Source of the DNA: an uncultured Oscillospiraceae bacterium
GTDB taxonomy: Bacteria > Bacillota > Clostridia > Oscillospirales > Oscillospiraceae
Reading direction: 5' to 3'
NCBI GenBank assembly: GCA_949935795.1
Contig: CATLFX010000013.1
Span: 1 to 57,343 of the forward strand
DNA: 57,343 nt
Part shown: in pieces, positions 7,158 through 15,992 of the stretch
Layout: each line of letters opens with the position of its first letter
Position numbering within the stretch: position 1 is the stretch's first letter
The notes under the pieces: model-generated
Databases searched by the model: none
Seen by the model: the letters and a program-made list of their open reading frames with translations, nothing else
Told to the model about the DNA's origin: nothing
Position numbers and translations under genes: made by a program

Positions 7158-9179
7158 TCAGTGGTACAGCGGCTGTTCCAGCAGCGCCTCGTCCAGCTCC
7201 AGCTTCGGCATCATGTGCAGAGGCTGGCCATGCCGGTTCACAAAGCGCAGACCCCGCATCAGAATCTCCGAATTTTTCACACGGTTCTCCCGGAAGGACT
7301 TTACCTGGTTTTCCAACAGCTGGTTCTGCACGTCCAGCTCCACCTTCTCCTCCACTCGCTGATCGTTTACCGACACCGTGGCCTTTTTATAGATTTTCTT
7401 CCAGGTGTCCCGGATATAGTGGTCGATGGTGGTGAAGCCCTCCAGCAGCTCCTTCACCCGGTCCTCGTCCATGGGCCCGCCGTCGTAGTACTGGAAGCCG
7501 TAGCCGTAATATTCATAGGCGTCCCGCAGGAAATACTCGATATAGGTCCGCTCCGCGTCGTTGACGTACTCGTCATAGGTGCGGTACACCGCCGCCGGGT
7601 CAAAGCCCCGCACGTTCCCCGCCAGGGATTCCGGGTCCACCTCCCCGTTCAGCGAACAGTAGGTCATGCTCTGGGTGTAGGGCAGGTCCAAAAACGCCGC
7701 CAGCGCCGTAAATGTGGCTTTTGGGTTCAGCTTGGCGTCCTCAAAGCGCACCAGCGCGCTGTCCGCATACAGCCGGTCCAGCCAGTCCACCATGAAGCTG
7801 CGGTTCAGCACCCGCTGGCTCACCGCGTCCGGCACCACCGCCTGGGCCTCCCCCTCCTTGGCCTCCTTCTGAGAGCTCTGGTACATGAACTTCACCGTGG
7901 CCCCGTGGCTGGTGGTGAACCGCCGCATAGGGGTGAAGGTCTTGATGTACTTGAAGCCCCGGAAAATGGGGGACTGCACCGTCTTGTCGTACACCTCCGA
8001 CTTCAGCACCGTGCGATTCTTTTGATCCACCTGGAGGCTGTACACGATGTTCGGGAAGTGGGGCTGGAAAAACACCGCCGGGGCGATCCGCGCTGCTGGG
8101 TCCATGCTTTTCAGGGCTATGTCCGAGGTGAGGTACATGGCCACAAAAATGTCCTTGTCCGAAGGATTTTGTAGGCTGCGCAGCTCGTGGAGAATCCGGG
8201 TCGTCTGCGGGTCGTTGCCCGCCATCAGGGCCTGGGCCGCCTCCTTGGAGCTTTTGGCGTTAGCCAGCGCTGTGCGCCAGTTCCCAATCTGCTCCTCGAT
8301 GTCCTTCATCATCAGAGAGGGCATGGCAATCAAGTTGGGATGGCCGTCAAAAATCTCGTTGAAAAAGTCGCCGCCGTTGTGGGTGGACAGCTGGGTGTGC
8401 CAGATCAGCTTATTGACCTCCCGCACCGCCAGCGGCTTCACCGGGTACTGCCCGTAGTCCGCCCCGAACCGCTCCTTGAAGTCGATGGGGTACTGGGAAA
8501 CCTCGTCCCCAATCAAAAATACAAACTTTTCGTCCTCCAAAAGGGGCCGCAGGTTCAGGCATTGCAGATGGGCGCAGAACTCCGCCCAGTCCGTGTAGTG
8601 GAGATAGACGTGGTTGTCCCGGCCCACCCACTCGCTGGGCCGGACGCTGTCGTTCAGGTACTCCAGCTCGTACTGGGAATACACATCCCGCGCCAGCACG
8701 GGCTTTTCCAGGTCCTTGAAGAAGTTCCGGCTCACCACCGGGCGCTTGAAATCTATGTACTCCCCAAAGCGGTCCTCCTGAACGTGGTAGGGCACAAAGC
8801 GGTCGTCGTCAAAAGGATAGAACCGCAGGGGCAGAAATTCAAAGTCAAGAAAGTCCTTTCGGAACAAATAAGGGTACTTTGCCAGCAGCTTGCAGTTATT
8901 CTCGTACCGGGTTTTCAGCAGCTTCACGTTGGGCTCGTAGAACGCCTGGGTCATGATGGACAGGCAGTCCTCCTGAAAACAGCCCCGGCGGTACAGGTCG
9001 ATGAGGGCGCTGTAGCTCACCTTGTAGTCCCCGCCGTTCTGGAGGATGTACAGCGCCGCCTCCAGCTGAATGGCCGGGTCGTCCGCCCCGCTCTCGTGGA
9101 TGGCGACGGCGTACGCCTTGATGGCCCCCTCGGGCTGGTCCAGGGCGGCGAGCTGGCGGGCGATCTCGATGGCAGTCAT
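7158..9179 (-). CDS. large sulfotransferase-like protein, candidate flagellin-modifying transferase
   Basis: This 673-residue cytoplasmic protein has no signal peptide. The N-terminus (residues ~5-60) looks like TPR-type helical repeats. The middle contains HTQLSTHNGGDFFNEIFDGHP, reminiscent of the sulfotransferase region after the PAPS loop. A later stretch, LVRFEDAKLNPKATFTALAAFLDLP, is a good match to the C-terminal sulfotransferase motif. A normal 5'-PSB loop is not obvious, so the donor could differ from PAPS. It is the first gene after flagellin and its terminator. The start is ATG 9179, with AAGGA nine bases upstream; a TTG two codons earlier is less likely. Transfer of sulfate or a phosphonate group to a flagellar glycan is inferred from position. 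Confidence 0.65.
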   Translation of the reverse strand: MTAIEIARQLAALDQPEGAIKAYAVAIHESGADDPAIQLEAALYILQNGGDYKVSYSALIDLYRRGCFQEDCLSIMTQAFYEPNVKLLKTRYENNCKLLAKYPYLFRKDFLDFEFLPLRFYPFDDDRFVPYHVQEDRFGEYIDFKRPVVSRNFFKDLEKPVLARDVYSQYELEYLNDSVRPSEWVGRDNHVYLHYTDWAEFCAHLQCLNLRPLLEDEKFVFLIGDEVSQYPIDFKERFGADYGQYPVKPLAVREVNKLIWHTQLSTHNGGDFFNEIFDGHPNLIAMPSLMMKDIEEQIGNWRTALANAKSSKEAAQALMAGNDPQTTRILHELRSLQNPSDKDIFVAMYLTSDIALKSMDPAARIAPAVFFQPHFPNIVYSLQVDQKNRTVLKSEVYDKTVQSPIFRGFKYIKTFTPMRRFTTSHGATVKFMYQSSQKEAKEGEAQAVVPDAVSQRVLNRSFMVDWLDRLYADSALVRFEDAKLNPKATFTALAAFLDLPYTQSMTYCSLNGEVDPESLAGNVRGFDPAAVYRTYDEYVNDAERTYIEYFLRDAYEYYGYGFQYYDGGPMDEDRVKELLEGFTTIDHYIRDTWKKIYKKATVSVNDQRVEEKVELDVQNQLLENQVKSFRENRVKNSEILMRGLRFVNRHGQPLHMMPKLELDEALLEQPLYH

Positions 9180-9204
9180 AGTCAAGATTCCTTTCGGGTG
9201 GTTT

Positions 9205-9234
9205 AAAAAGGGGGGCGGGCCAAAGCCCGCCCCC
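9205..9234 (-). terminator. strong rho-independent terminator after flagellin
   Basis: On the minus strand a perfect 10-bp GC stem (GGGGGCGGGC against GCCCGCCCCC, 9211-9220 and 9225-9234) with a four-base loop is followed by C and TTTTT. It should end most flagellin transcripts and leave the modification genes to read-through or a weak promoter of their own. Confidence 0.85.
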
Positions 9235-9291
9235 GCTGTTGGGTCTATGCGATTTGTGCCAAGAACAGCTCACGCGGCGTTGTCTCGCTTC

Positions 9292-11451
9292 TTACTGGAG
9301 CAGCTGCAGCACGCCCTGAGGCACCTGGTTGGCCTGGGCCAGCATGGCCTGGGCGGACTGAATCAGGATGTTGTTCTTGGTGTAGGCCATCATTTCCTCG
9401 GCCACGTCCACGTCGCGGATGGTAGACTCGGCGTCCTGGATGTTCTCGGTCATGACGGACAGGTTGTTGATGGTGTGGTCCAGACGGTTCTGGGTGGCGC
9501 CCAGAGTACCGCGCACGTCGGACACGGTGTTGATAGCCTTCTTGATCTTGTCGATGGCGGCCTGAGCGGCTTCCTCGGTGTCGATCTTCAGCTTGCCCAC
9601 GCCGATGGACCCGGAGTGCATATCCTGCACGGCCACGTTCAGCTGGTTCCAGCTGTCGCTGGTGTCGCCAATCTGGAGGGTCAGGCCCTTGCCCAGAATC
9701 TGCGGAGCGGTGCGATCCTTGGCGGCGATGTTGACAGTCTTGCCATTCTCGTCCTTGCCTGTAGCCTTACCCTCAATGTTCAGATATGCCTTTCCATCAG
9801 CGTCCGTCTTCTTGGTCACAGTGTAGCCCTTGCCCGCAATGGCGGTCTTGATCGCGTCAATGTCCTCGCCGCCCTTAAAGGTGATCTTGTCGCTACCGAT
9901 GTTCAGCACGTTGCCTTCCTTGGCGGTGCCAGTGACATACAGCTTGGTGCTGGCAACAACCTCATCAGCGCCAGCGTCCTTGGCGGTAATCAACGCACGC
10001 ATCTTAGCCTCGCTATCGGCCTTGCTGGCGTTGGCGGCAGTGGTCACGTCGATGTGGAGCGTGGTGTTGCCGTCCTTCAGACCGATGGTGAAGATATTGG
10101 CAGTCTGGTGAGCACCGTTAGCATTACCATCGGGTTTTGCAGGAGAGCCGCTCTGGTGCGCGCCACCAGCCATAATCAGAGCAGCTTGACGGGCCTGGGC
10201 AGTGGCACCCTCCACCATGGACACGTCAATGGTCACGACAGTCTCGTTTCCATCTGTAGCAGCGGTGTAGGCATCGGCCTTAGAGTTGGAGGCCTCAGTC
10301 TTGAACACGTAGGTGGTACGGGTCGGAGTGGAGCCAGTAGCACCGGCGATGGTCAGCGTAAAACCGTCCTTCACCAAGCTACCAATGTTGATGTCAACAC
10401 CAGGACGCTGGGCAGGCTGATCGGCCACAGCGTTCTTGACGTCGGTGAGAGCATGGATTTCGGTCTTGCCGTCGGTGAGCTTGGTCTTAGAACCGACTGC
10501 CTCGACCGTAACACCCCTACCAATCGAATTATTGAAAGTATTTGCCTTGGTGACACCACTGGCACCGGAAACAGCAGTCGCCCAAGCTTGGGCCTTTGTC
10601 CCACCGACAGAGTCATAGTCGAACTTGACAGAAGTGCCAGTGACCGTATACTTCATGTACAGGCCACCGATCTTGATGGTGTTTGCACCATTGCCGTCAG
10701 TGCCTGTGGCGGCTGCATCCAGCGCTGCCTTAATCGCGTTCTTGATCTGGTTTGCACTCGCTTTGCCACCCGCCGCAACAGTATTCGTGCTAGTGGCATT
10801 AATGACAAGGGAGCCAGCAGTAATCTTGAATTTCACATTGGTTGCGGAACTATGGGTATTATTGATCTCAATATCGTTCAGATCAATCTTAAACGAAGGT
10901 GCCGTACCAGTAACGGATTTGCCACCATGGTAATTGCTGACAGCGGAAGTCAGATCAATGGTATCGGGATTAACTGCGGCGGTGTAGCTATCGCCACTGG
11001 AGATCTTGAACGTGTCGGTGTTCAGGCCCAGGGTGCCATCCAGCAGGTTGATGCCGTTGAAGTTGGAGCTGTCGGCGATGCGGTCGATCTCGTCCAGCAG
11101 CTGGTTGACTTCCTTCTGCATCTGGGCGCGGTCGGTGGTGTTGTCGTAGGTGCCGTTGGCGGACTGGGTGGCCAGCTCCACCATACGGTTGAGCATGTCG
11201 TGAACCTCAGTCAGAGCGCCCTCAGCGGTCTGCACCAGGCTGATGCCGTCCTTGGCGTTCTTCTGGGCGGTCTCCAGGCCGGTGATCTGGGCGCGCATCT
11301 TCTCGGAAATGGCCAGACCGGCGGCGTCGTCACCGGCGCGGTTGATCTTGTAGCCGGAGGAGAGCTTCTCCAGGTTCTTCTTCATCGCAGACACGTTGTT
11401 CGTGTAGTTGCGATAGGCACTCATTGCCATAATATTGTGCTGAATACGCAT
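9292..11451 (-). CDS. fliC: flagellin with a large variable central region
   Basis: This 719-residue protein is the filament subunit, exported by the flagellar type III system. The N-terminal D0/D1 region is classical: [45 protein letters not shown]. So is the C-terminal D1/D0 region: [56 protein letters not shown]. Residues ~165-610 form an expanded, Thr/Ser/Ala/Asn-rich centre that would face outward. Its GC content is visibly lower than the conserved ends, which suggests diversification or exchange. Typical flagellins have about 270-500 residues, so this one is unusually long. AAAAGGAG precedes the ATG. The genes directly behind it look dedicated to modifying it. Confidence 0.97.
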   Translation of the reverse strand: MRIQHNIMAMSAYRNYTNNVSAMKKNLEKLSSGYKINRAGDDAAGLAISEKMRAQITGLETAQKNAKDGISLVQTAEGALTEVHDMLNRMVELATQSANGTYDNTTDRAQMQKEVNQLLDEIDRIADSSNFNGINLLDGTLGLNTDTFKISSGDSYTAAVNPDTIDLTSAVSNYHGGKSVTGTAPSFKIDLNDIEINNTHSSATNVKFKITAGSLVINATSTNTVAAGGKASANQIKNAIKAALDAAATGTDGNGANTIKIGGLYMKYTVTGTSVKFDYDSVGGTKAQAWATAVSGASGVTKANTFNNSIGRGVTVEAVGSKTKLTDGKTEIHALTDVKNAVADQPAQRPGVDINIGSLVKDGFTLTIAGATGSTPTRTTYVFKTEASNSKADAYTAATDGNETVVTIDVSMVEGATAQARQAALIMAGGAHQSGSPAKPDGNANGAHQTANIFTIGLKDGNTTLHIDVTTAANASKADSEAKMRALITAKDAGADEVVASTKLYVTGTAKEGNVLNIGSDKITFKGGEDIDAIKTAIAGKGYTVTKKTDADGKAYLNIEGKATGKDENGKTVNIAAKDRTAPQILGKGLTLQIGDTSDSWNQLNVAVQDMHSGSIGVGKLKIDTEEAAQAAIDKIKKAINTVSDVRGTLGATQNRLDHTINNLSVMTENIQDAESTIRDVDVAEEMMAYTKNNILIQSAQAMLAQANQVPQGVLQLLQ

Positions 11452-11707
11452 GATCTTAAACTCCTTTTCAAAAATTTATTTCGCGCTTCCGCCATCCATT
11501 GCGTCGGCGCGTAGGACTCCGGATGTTCGGGAACAACCTGGCCGGGGTGTTCCGTTCGTCCGGCGCTGGGGTACTATTTCAACCGGCCCGGAACCGGGTG
11601 AAACCGAATCTGCGCGGCGGTCCGCAGCCTCCCATCCCACATCTTGTGGAAGGAATCTTCTCCGACCGCCTACGCTAACTATATCGTCCCTCAATTTAAA
11701 AAATTAA
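11452..11707 (-). promoter_or_regulatory. flagellin sigma-28-like promoter and ~220-nt leader
   Basis: On the minus strand CTTAA (-35 core TTAA, 11704-11707), a 15-bp spacer and GACGATAT (11681-11688) resemble the sigma-D/sigma-28 pattern CTAAA-N15/16-CCGATAT. The leader of roughly 220 nt is unusually long. It has several GGA motifs, one of them beside the ribosome site, the arrangement expected for CsrA binding. There is no direct evidence of a CsrA site beyond these motifs. Confidence 0.4.
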
Positions 11708-11769
11708 GGGGTTTTGGAAGAATTTTTTGACGGGCTGTTTTTTCTCTTTGAACGCGGCCCTTTTTGACG

Positions 11770-11811
11770 CGGAAAAACCGCCGGAAACCTGCGGTCCCAG
11801 CGGTTTTTCCG
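11770..11811. terminator. inverted repeat, likely terminator of the TauE-type gene
   Basis: The perfect 12-bp arms CGGAAAAACCGC (11770-11781) and GCGGTTTTTCCG (11800-11811) lie 20 bases beyond the stop of the permease gene and upstream of the flagellin promoter. The A-run/stem/T-run layout fits termination on either strand. Confidence 0.55.
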
Positions 11812-11830
11812 TCTCGTGCAAGGGACCGGC

Positions 11831-12616
11831 TCAGCCGCCCATCCCCCGCCGCACATTATACACGCAGATCAGCACGATCAGCCCCATCAGGCCGATAAAC
11901 AGGCGGTCCACCAGCTTGTTGTCCATCTTCTTGTTGAGCATGCGGCCCACCATCCCCCCGCCGATGCCTCCGGCCACCATCACCGCCAGCACAGGCCAGC
12001 GGAAGTCAGGGACGGTGTGGGTGGCAAGGGTGGTGATGAGGCTGGCCAGCTGGCTGAACAGGATGATGTACAGGCTGTTGGCGGCGGCGGTTTTGGTGTC
12101 CATGCTGAAAAAGAAGTACAGAACCACCAAATTGATGGGCCCGCCGCCGATGCCCAGAAAGCTGGACATGATCCCCAGCGCCAGGCCGATGACCACGCAC
12201 GCCAATGGGGCAGTGATTTTGTGTGTGGGGATGCGGCTCTTATTCAGCGTGTACGCCAGCGTCCCCAGGGTGATGACCCCCAGGCAGGCCGCCTGGACCG
12301 CCCCCACCATGCCCTGGTCGGCGAACAGGGAGCGGACCAGCTCAAACAGCTGCTTGCCCGCCAGCCCGCCCAGAGCCGCGCCGATGGCCAGGGGCGTACC
12401 CACCCGCAGGTCCACCCCGCTGTCCCCCTTGGCCAGGGAGCGGGTGACGGAGTAGCAGCTCATGGACAGCACCGTACAGCCGGACAGGAAGCTGATGGCC
12501 GCCACCGTCTCCAATCCCAGCATGTCCAGCACCGGCTTGATGACCACGCCGCCGCCGATGCCGCAGATGGCCCCTGCCACGCTGGCCAGGAAGCTCACCA
12601 CGAAAAAGATTGCCAT
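11831..12616 (-). CDS. TauE/SafE-family sulfite/sulfonate exporter-like permease
   Basis: This 261-residue membrane protein has about eight predicted transmembrane segments in two homologous halves. Each half has the glycine motif typical of the family: AGAICGIGGGVVIKP near the start and SSFLGIGGGPINLVVLYF in the middle. Characterised members move sulfite, sulfoacetate or other organosulfur anions. AAGGGA lies shortly before the ATG at 12616; the longer upstream extension lacks a ribosome site. It is divergent from the ROK regulator across a 107-bp spacer, so it may respond to that regulator. The real substrate is unknown. Confidence 0.85.
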   Translation of the reverse strand: MAIFFVVSFLASVAGAICGIGGGVVIKPVLDMLGLETVAAISFLSGCTVLSMSCYSVTRSLAKGDSGVDLRVGTPLAIGAALGGLAGKQLFELVRSLFADQGMVGAVQAACLGVITLGTLAYTLNKSRIPTHKITAPLACVVIGLALGIMSSFLGIGGGPINLVVLYFFFSMDTKTAAANSLYIILFSQLASLITTLATHTVPDFRWPVLAVMVAGGIGGGMVGRMLNKKMDNKLVDRLFIGLMGLIVLICVYNVRRGMGG

Positions 12617-12635
12617 AGTCCCTTCCCTCCACGTC

Positions 12636-12664
12636 TTGACACCGGGCGGATATCCCGATATAAT
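12636..12664 (+). promoter_or_regulatory. perfect consensus sigma-70 promoter with a palindrome in the spacer
   Basis: TTGACA (12636-12641), exactly 17 bp, TATAAT (12659-12664). The spacer contains CGGGCGGATATCCCG, a near-dyad centred on GGATATCC that would place a repressor between the two promoter boxes. It drives the ROK gene at 12724 and could also affect the divergent permease. Confidence 0.8.
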
Positions 12665-12723
12665 AGAATAAATCAGCAAAAATCCCCGTTTTTTCTCCAA
12701 AAAACATGGGAGGCGGTGAAGAA

Positions 12724-13941
12724 ATGCAATTTGAACAGGGCAATAACCTGCCCCGGGTCAAGGTGACCAACCAGTCCTCCATCTTACAGATGGTGTACCA
12801 CTGCGGGCCCATCACCCGGGCGGACATCGCCAAGCGGCTGGACCTCACCCTGCCCACCATCACCACCAACATCAACACCATGATTGCCGCCGGCCTGGTG
12901 CGGGAGCTGGACTCCCCCGAGCCCGCCGACCGCCGCCACGGCCGCCGCAGCCGCCTGCTGGACATCGTCCCGGACGCCCGGCGCTTCATCGGCGTGGAGA
13001 TGACCGGCTCGGAGACCGCCGTCTGCCTCACCGACTACCGGGGCCGGGTGCTGGACCGCCGGGCGGCTCCCGCCCCCAGCCGGGACTACGAGGAAAATCT
13101 GGACGCGGCCTGCTCCATGGTCCGCGAACTGCTGGACCGGAACGGCGGCGCAGACGGCCTGGGGTTCTGCGTCCCCGGCCTGGTGGACAGTGAAACCGGC
13201 GTGCTGAAGGTGCGGCCCAGCTACAACTGGTACGACAAGCCCATACTCCGGGACATTGGGCGGCGGCTGGACCTCCAGTGCCCTGTCACGGTGGAGAACA
13301 ACGCCTGCGCCCGGGCCTACGGCGCATCTCTCTTCCAGCGGGAGCTGCTGAACAGCGCGCCCACCTTCGCCTATCTGTTCATCCACGCGGGCATCGCCTG
13401 CCCGCTGATCCTCAACACTTCCAGCGCCTTTGGGTCCATCGTGGGGGCGGGCGAGGTGGGCCACATGGTGATGGAGCCCAACGGCCCCCAGTGCACCTGC
13501 GGCAACCACGGCTGTCTGGAGGCCATCTCCAGCGACCGGGCCGTCATCGCCCGGTGCATGGACGCTCTGGCCCGGGGCGGGGCGCCGGTCCTCCGGTCCC
13601 TGTGCCCTGTGGGGGAGGAGCCCGGCATGGCCCGCATCCTTCAGGCCCAGCGGGACGGAGACGCCGACGTGTGCCGCGTGGTGGAGCGGGCCGTATACAC
13701 CCTGGGGCTGGCCATCGCCAACATTGACAACTTCACCTGTCCCCACGCCATGCTCATCGAGGGCAAGCTGTTCCGCAGCGAGGACAACCGGCGGCAGCTG
13801 CTGGAGGTGGTCCACCACAACGTCTGCAACGTGAAGCGGACCGACACCGACTTTGTGTTCGTGGAGCCGGACGAGTTCAGCGGCGCCCGAGGGGCGGCGG
13901 CGGTGGCCATTTTCCACGACCTCCAGTCGGCGGCGGAGTAA
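12724..13941 (+). CDS. ROK-family transcriptional regulator (NagC/XylR type)
   Basis: This 405-residue protein has an N-terminal winged helix (ITRADIAKRLDLTLPTITTNINTMIAAGLV, residues ~30-60) and a C-terminal ROK sugar-kinase-like domain. The zinc-binding element CTCGNHGCLE is present. The kinase sites are altered (IHAGIACPLIL replaces the usual glycine-rich ATP loop), so it is probably a regulator without kinase activity. It sits between TauE and nagA and faces the NagA/NagB/transporter operon, so an amino-sugar phosphate is a plausible effector. The ATG at 12724 is preferred because GGAGG lies ten bases before it; the ATG at 12706 has none. Confidence 0.9.
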   Translation: MQFEQGNNLPRVKVTNQSSILQMVYHCGPITRADIAKRLDLTLPTITTNINTMIAAGLVRELDSPEPADRRHGRRSRLLDIVPDARRFIGVEMTGSETAVCLTDYRGRVLDRRAAPAPSRDYEENLDAACSMVRELLDRNGGADGLGFCVPGLVDSETGVLKVRPSYNWYDKPILRDIGRRLDLQCPVTVENNACARAYGASLFQRELLNSAPTFAYLFIHAGIACPLILNTSSAFGSIVGAGEVGHMVMEPNGPQCTCGNHGCLEAISSDRAVIARCMDALARGGAPVLRSLCPVGEEPGMARILQAQRDGDADVCRVVERAVYTLGLAIANIDNFTCPHAMLIEGKLFRSEDNRRQLLEVVHHNVCNVKRTDTDFVFVEPDEFSGARGAAAVAIFHDLQSAAE

Positions 13942-13963
13942 ATCAACTCAAACCATTTCCCGG

Positions 13964-13992
13964 AACGCCGCGCATACGCGCGGCGTTTTTTT
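13964..13992 (+). terminator. rho-independent terminator between ROK gene and nagA
   Basis: A hairpin of AACGCCGCGC against GCGCGGCGT with a four-base loop is followed by TTTTTTT. It lies 22 bases after the ROK stop and ends just before the convergent nagA stop. Confidence 0.85.
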
Positions 13993-13997
13993 CGCGC

Positions 13998-15149
13998 TCA
14001 TTTTTCCAGCATCCGCCCCCGGCAGAACACCATGTCCACCCGGTTTTCCCCATCCAGCACCACCAGGTCGGCGTCCTTGCCGCCGGCAATAGAGCCCTTG
14101 CGGTCAAAGACCCCGATGAGCCTGGCCGGGTTCTCCGTCAGGGCGGGCAGCAGCTCCTCCACAGACCGCCCGGTAAAGGCGATGAGGTTGCGCAGGGCCG
14201 CGTCCTGGGTGAGGGTGCTCCCCGCCCGAACCCCGGTGTCCGCCAGCTTGGCGTCGCCGTCCTCCACCACCACCTCGTTCACTCCCAGGTGGTATTTCCC
14301 GTCGGGCAGGCCAGCCGCCATGATGGAATCGGTGATGGCCACCACCCGGTCCAGGCCCTTTGTCTTGATGAGCACACGCACCGCAGCGGGGTGCAGATGC
14401 CGCCCGTCGCAGATCATCTCGCAGTACACGTCGGACTCCAGCACCGCCCCCATGATAGCGGGCCGGTGCTGGTGGAACAGGCCCATGGCGTTGAAGGTGT
14501 GGGTGCATGCCGCCGCCCCGGCGGCGACGGCCTCCATAGACTGCTCGTAGCTGGCCCCGGAGTGGCCGATGGCGGGCACAATCCCCAGCCGCTTTGCCGC
14601 GGGGATCAGGTCCACCACCCCTTCCACTTCGGGAGAAAGGGTAATGTAGCGGATATTCCCCTCCGCCCGCTCCTGGTAAGCCCGCAGCAGGTCCGGGTCC
14701 CCTCTGCGCAGCAGGTGCTCCGGCATGGCCCCTTTGTACTCAGCGGCCAGGAAGGGGCCCTCCAGATGGATGCCCAGCAGCTCCGCCGTGGGCTGGTCCC
14801 CGGCTTTATGAGCTTTAAACTGGTCGATGCACCACTCCGTCTGCTCCACCGTATCGGTGAGCACCGAGCACAGCCAGGAGGTGGTGCCGTTCCCGGCGAA
14901 AAAGCGGCTGATCTTCTCCAAATCCTCCGCCGTCGCCCCGTTCACGTCCACTCCCACCGCGCCGTGGGTGTGCACGTCGATAAAACCGGGGACTACTCTT
15001 TTCTCGGACACGTCAACCACTTCCGCCCCAGCGGGGATCGAGGCGTCCGGCTCCAATACCTGCAATTTTCCGCCGCTCAGCCGGAGGGTTTTTTCCTCAA
15101 ACCTGCGCCCAAGGTACACCCGGCCGTTGACAAGATACGTTTCTCCCAT
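13998..15149 (-). CDS. nagA: N-acetylglucosamine-6-phosphate deacetylase
   Basis: This 383-residue amidohydrolase removes acetate from GlcNAc-6-phosphate (or a related amino-sugar phosphate) to give the GlcN-6-phosphate used by NagB. Metal and catalytic motifs are intact: GFIDVHTHGAVGVDVNG, GIHLEGPFL, IGHSGAS, CTHTFNAMG, and AITDSIMAAGLPDG with the catalytic Asp. The length matches the family. It begins six bases after nagB and ends the ten-gene minus-strand run. GAGGGG precedes the start. Confidence 0.95.
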   Translation of the reverse strand: MGETYLVNGRVYLGRRFEEKTLRLSGGKLQVLEPDASIPAGAEVVDVSEKRVVPGFIDVHTHGAVGVDVNGATAEDLEKISRFFAGNGTTSWLCSVLTDTVEQTEWCIDQFKAHKAGDQPTAELLGIHLEGPFLAAEYKGAMPEHLLRRGDPDLLRAYQERAEGNIRYITLSPEVEGVVDLIPAAKRLGIVPAIGHSGASYEQSMEAVAAGAAACTHTFNAMGLFHQHRPAIMGAVLESDVYCEMICDGRHLHPAAVRVLIKTKGLDRVVAITDSIMAAGLPDGKYHLGVNEVVVEDGDAKLADTGVRAGSTLTQDAALRNLIAFTGRSVEELLPALTENPARLIGVFDRKGSIAGGKDADLVVLDGENRVDMVFCRGRMLEK

Positions 15150-15155
15150 GGCCCC

Positions 15156-15977
15156 TCACTCCGGCAGATTGGCCACAAATTCCGTGGTGCGGATGAGGGC
15201 GTCCGGGTGGGTCTGCATGAGGGTGGCCGGGAAGTGGGCGGACACCTCGCCGTAGGCAGTGTGGCGCAGTACGGCCCTGTGCCAGTCACGGAACACCCCC
15301 AGGCGCACCTTTCGGGCATGGAAAATCTCATGCATGCCGATGGTGACGCACCAGCGGGGCATATCGTCGATGGCCCCGTTCAGGTCGCCGATGGCGTTGG
15401 CCGTCCGGGTCTCCGGGGAGATCTCCAGCACCCGGGTGTGGAGCTCCTTGAACTGGTCCGGGGTCAGCCCGTCCTGGGCCTCGTTGAAAGCCAGGTGGCC
15501 GTTGATGCCGATGCCGCCGAAGCAGATGTCCACACCGCCCAGCTGCTCAATGACCCGGGCCATGTTGTCCGGGTCGCTGGGGTCCGGGAACACCCGCTGG
15601 CTCTCCGGCATCACCAGCTCCGGCCTGATCTTGGAGTACACCGTCCGCTCCATAAATCCCCGGAAGCTGAGCTTGTCCTCCTTGGCGATCCATTGTTTAT
15701 CATCGGTGAGGTATTCGTCCATATTGAGGAACCAGACGTTTTTCAGGCTGATATTTTCGCCGTTCACCAGCTCCACAAAATAGGGGTACTGGCCCACGGG
15801 GCCCACCGGGCAGATGAACACGGTGGTCTCCCCCAGCGCGTTTTTGCGTTTGATCTCCTCCGCCATCTCCCGGGCCATGGCCTGGAACACGGCGGCGTTG
15901 TCCGCCAGCACCTCAATGGGCGCCTTGGGCGCGGCCAAAAGCCGCTCCCGGTCATAATAGTAGTAGTCGTGACGCAT
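15156..15977 (-). CDS. nagB: glucosamine-6-phosphate deaminase family protein
   Basis: This 273-residue protein isomerises and deaminates GlcN-6-phosphate to fructose-6-phosphate and ammonia. The family motifs are VWFLNMDEYL (catalytic Asp) and GGIGINGHLAFNEAQ. The sequence is a divergent NagB branch, somewhat longer at the N-terminus (MRHDYYYY), so a related amino-sugar phosphate cannot be excluded. A strong AAAGGAGG lies before the ATG. It is sandwiched between the DUF4838 gene (15 bases upstream) and nagA (six bases downstream), so they are co-transcribed. Confidence 0.88.
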   Translation of the reverse strand: MRHDYYYYDRERLLAAPKAPIEVLADNAAVFQAMAREMAEEIKRKNALGETTVFICPVGPVGQYPYFVELVNGENISLKNVWFLNMDEYLTDDKQWIAKEDKLSFRGFMERTVYSKIRPELVMPESQRVFPDPSDPDNMARVIEQLGGVDICFGGIGINGHLAFNEAQDGLTPDQFKELHTRVLEISPETRTANAIGDLNGAIDDMPRWCVTIGMHEIFHARKVRLGVFRDWHRAVLRHTAYGEVSAHFPATLMQTHPDALIRTTEFVANLPE

Positions 15978-15992
15978 GGCGTCATCCTCCTT

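Noticed and set aside
15504-15540. Asn in NagB motif GIGINGH where E. coli has Asp
   Set aside because: From memory, Asn at this place is common in Gram-positive NagB proteins, so it is not evidence of lost activity.
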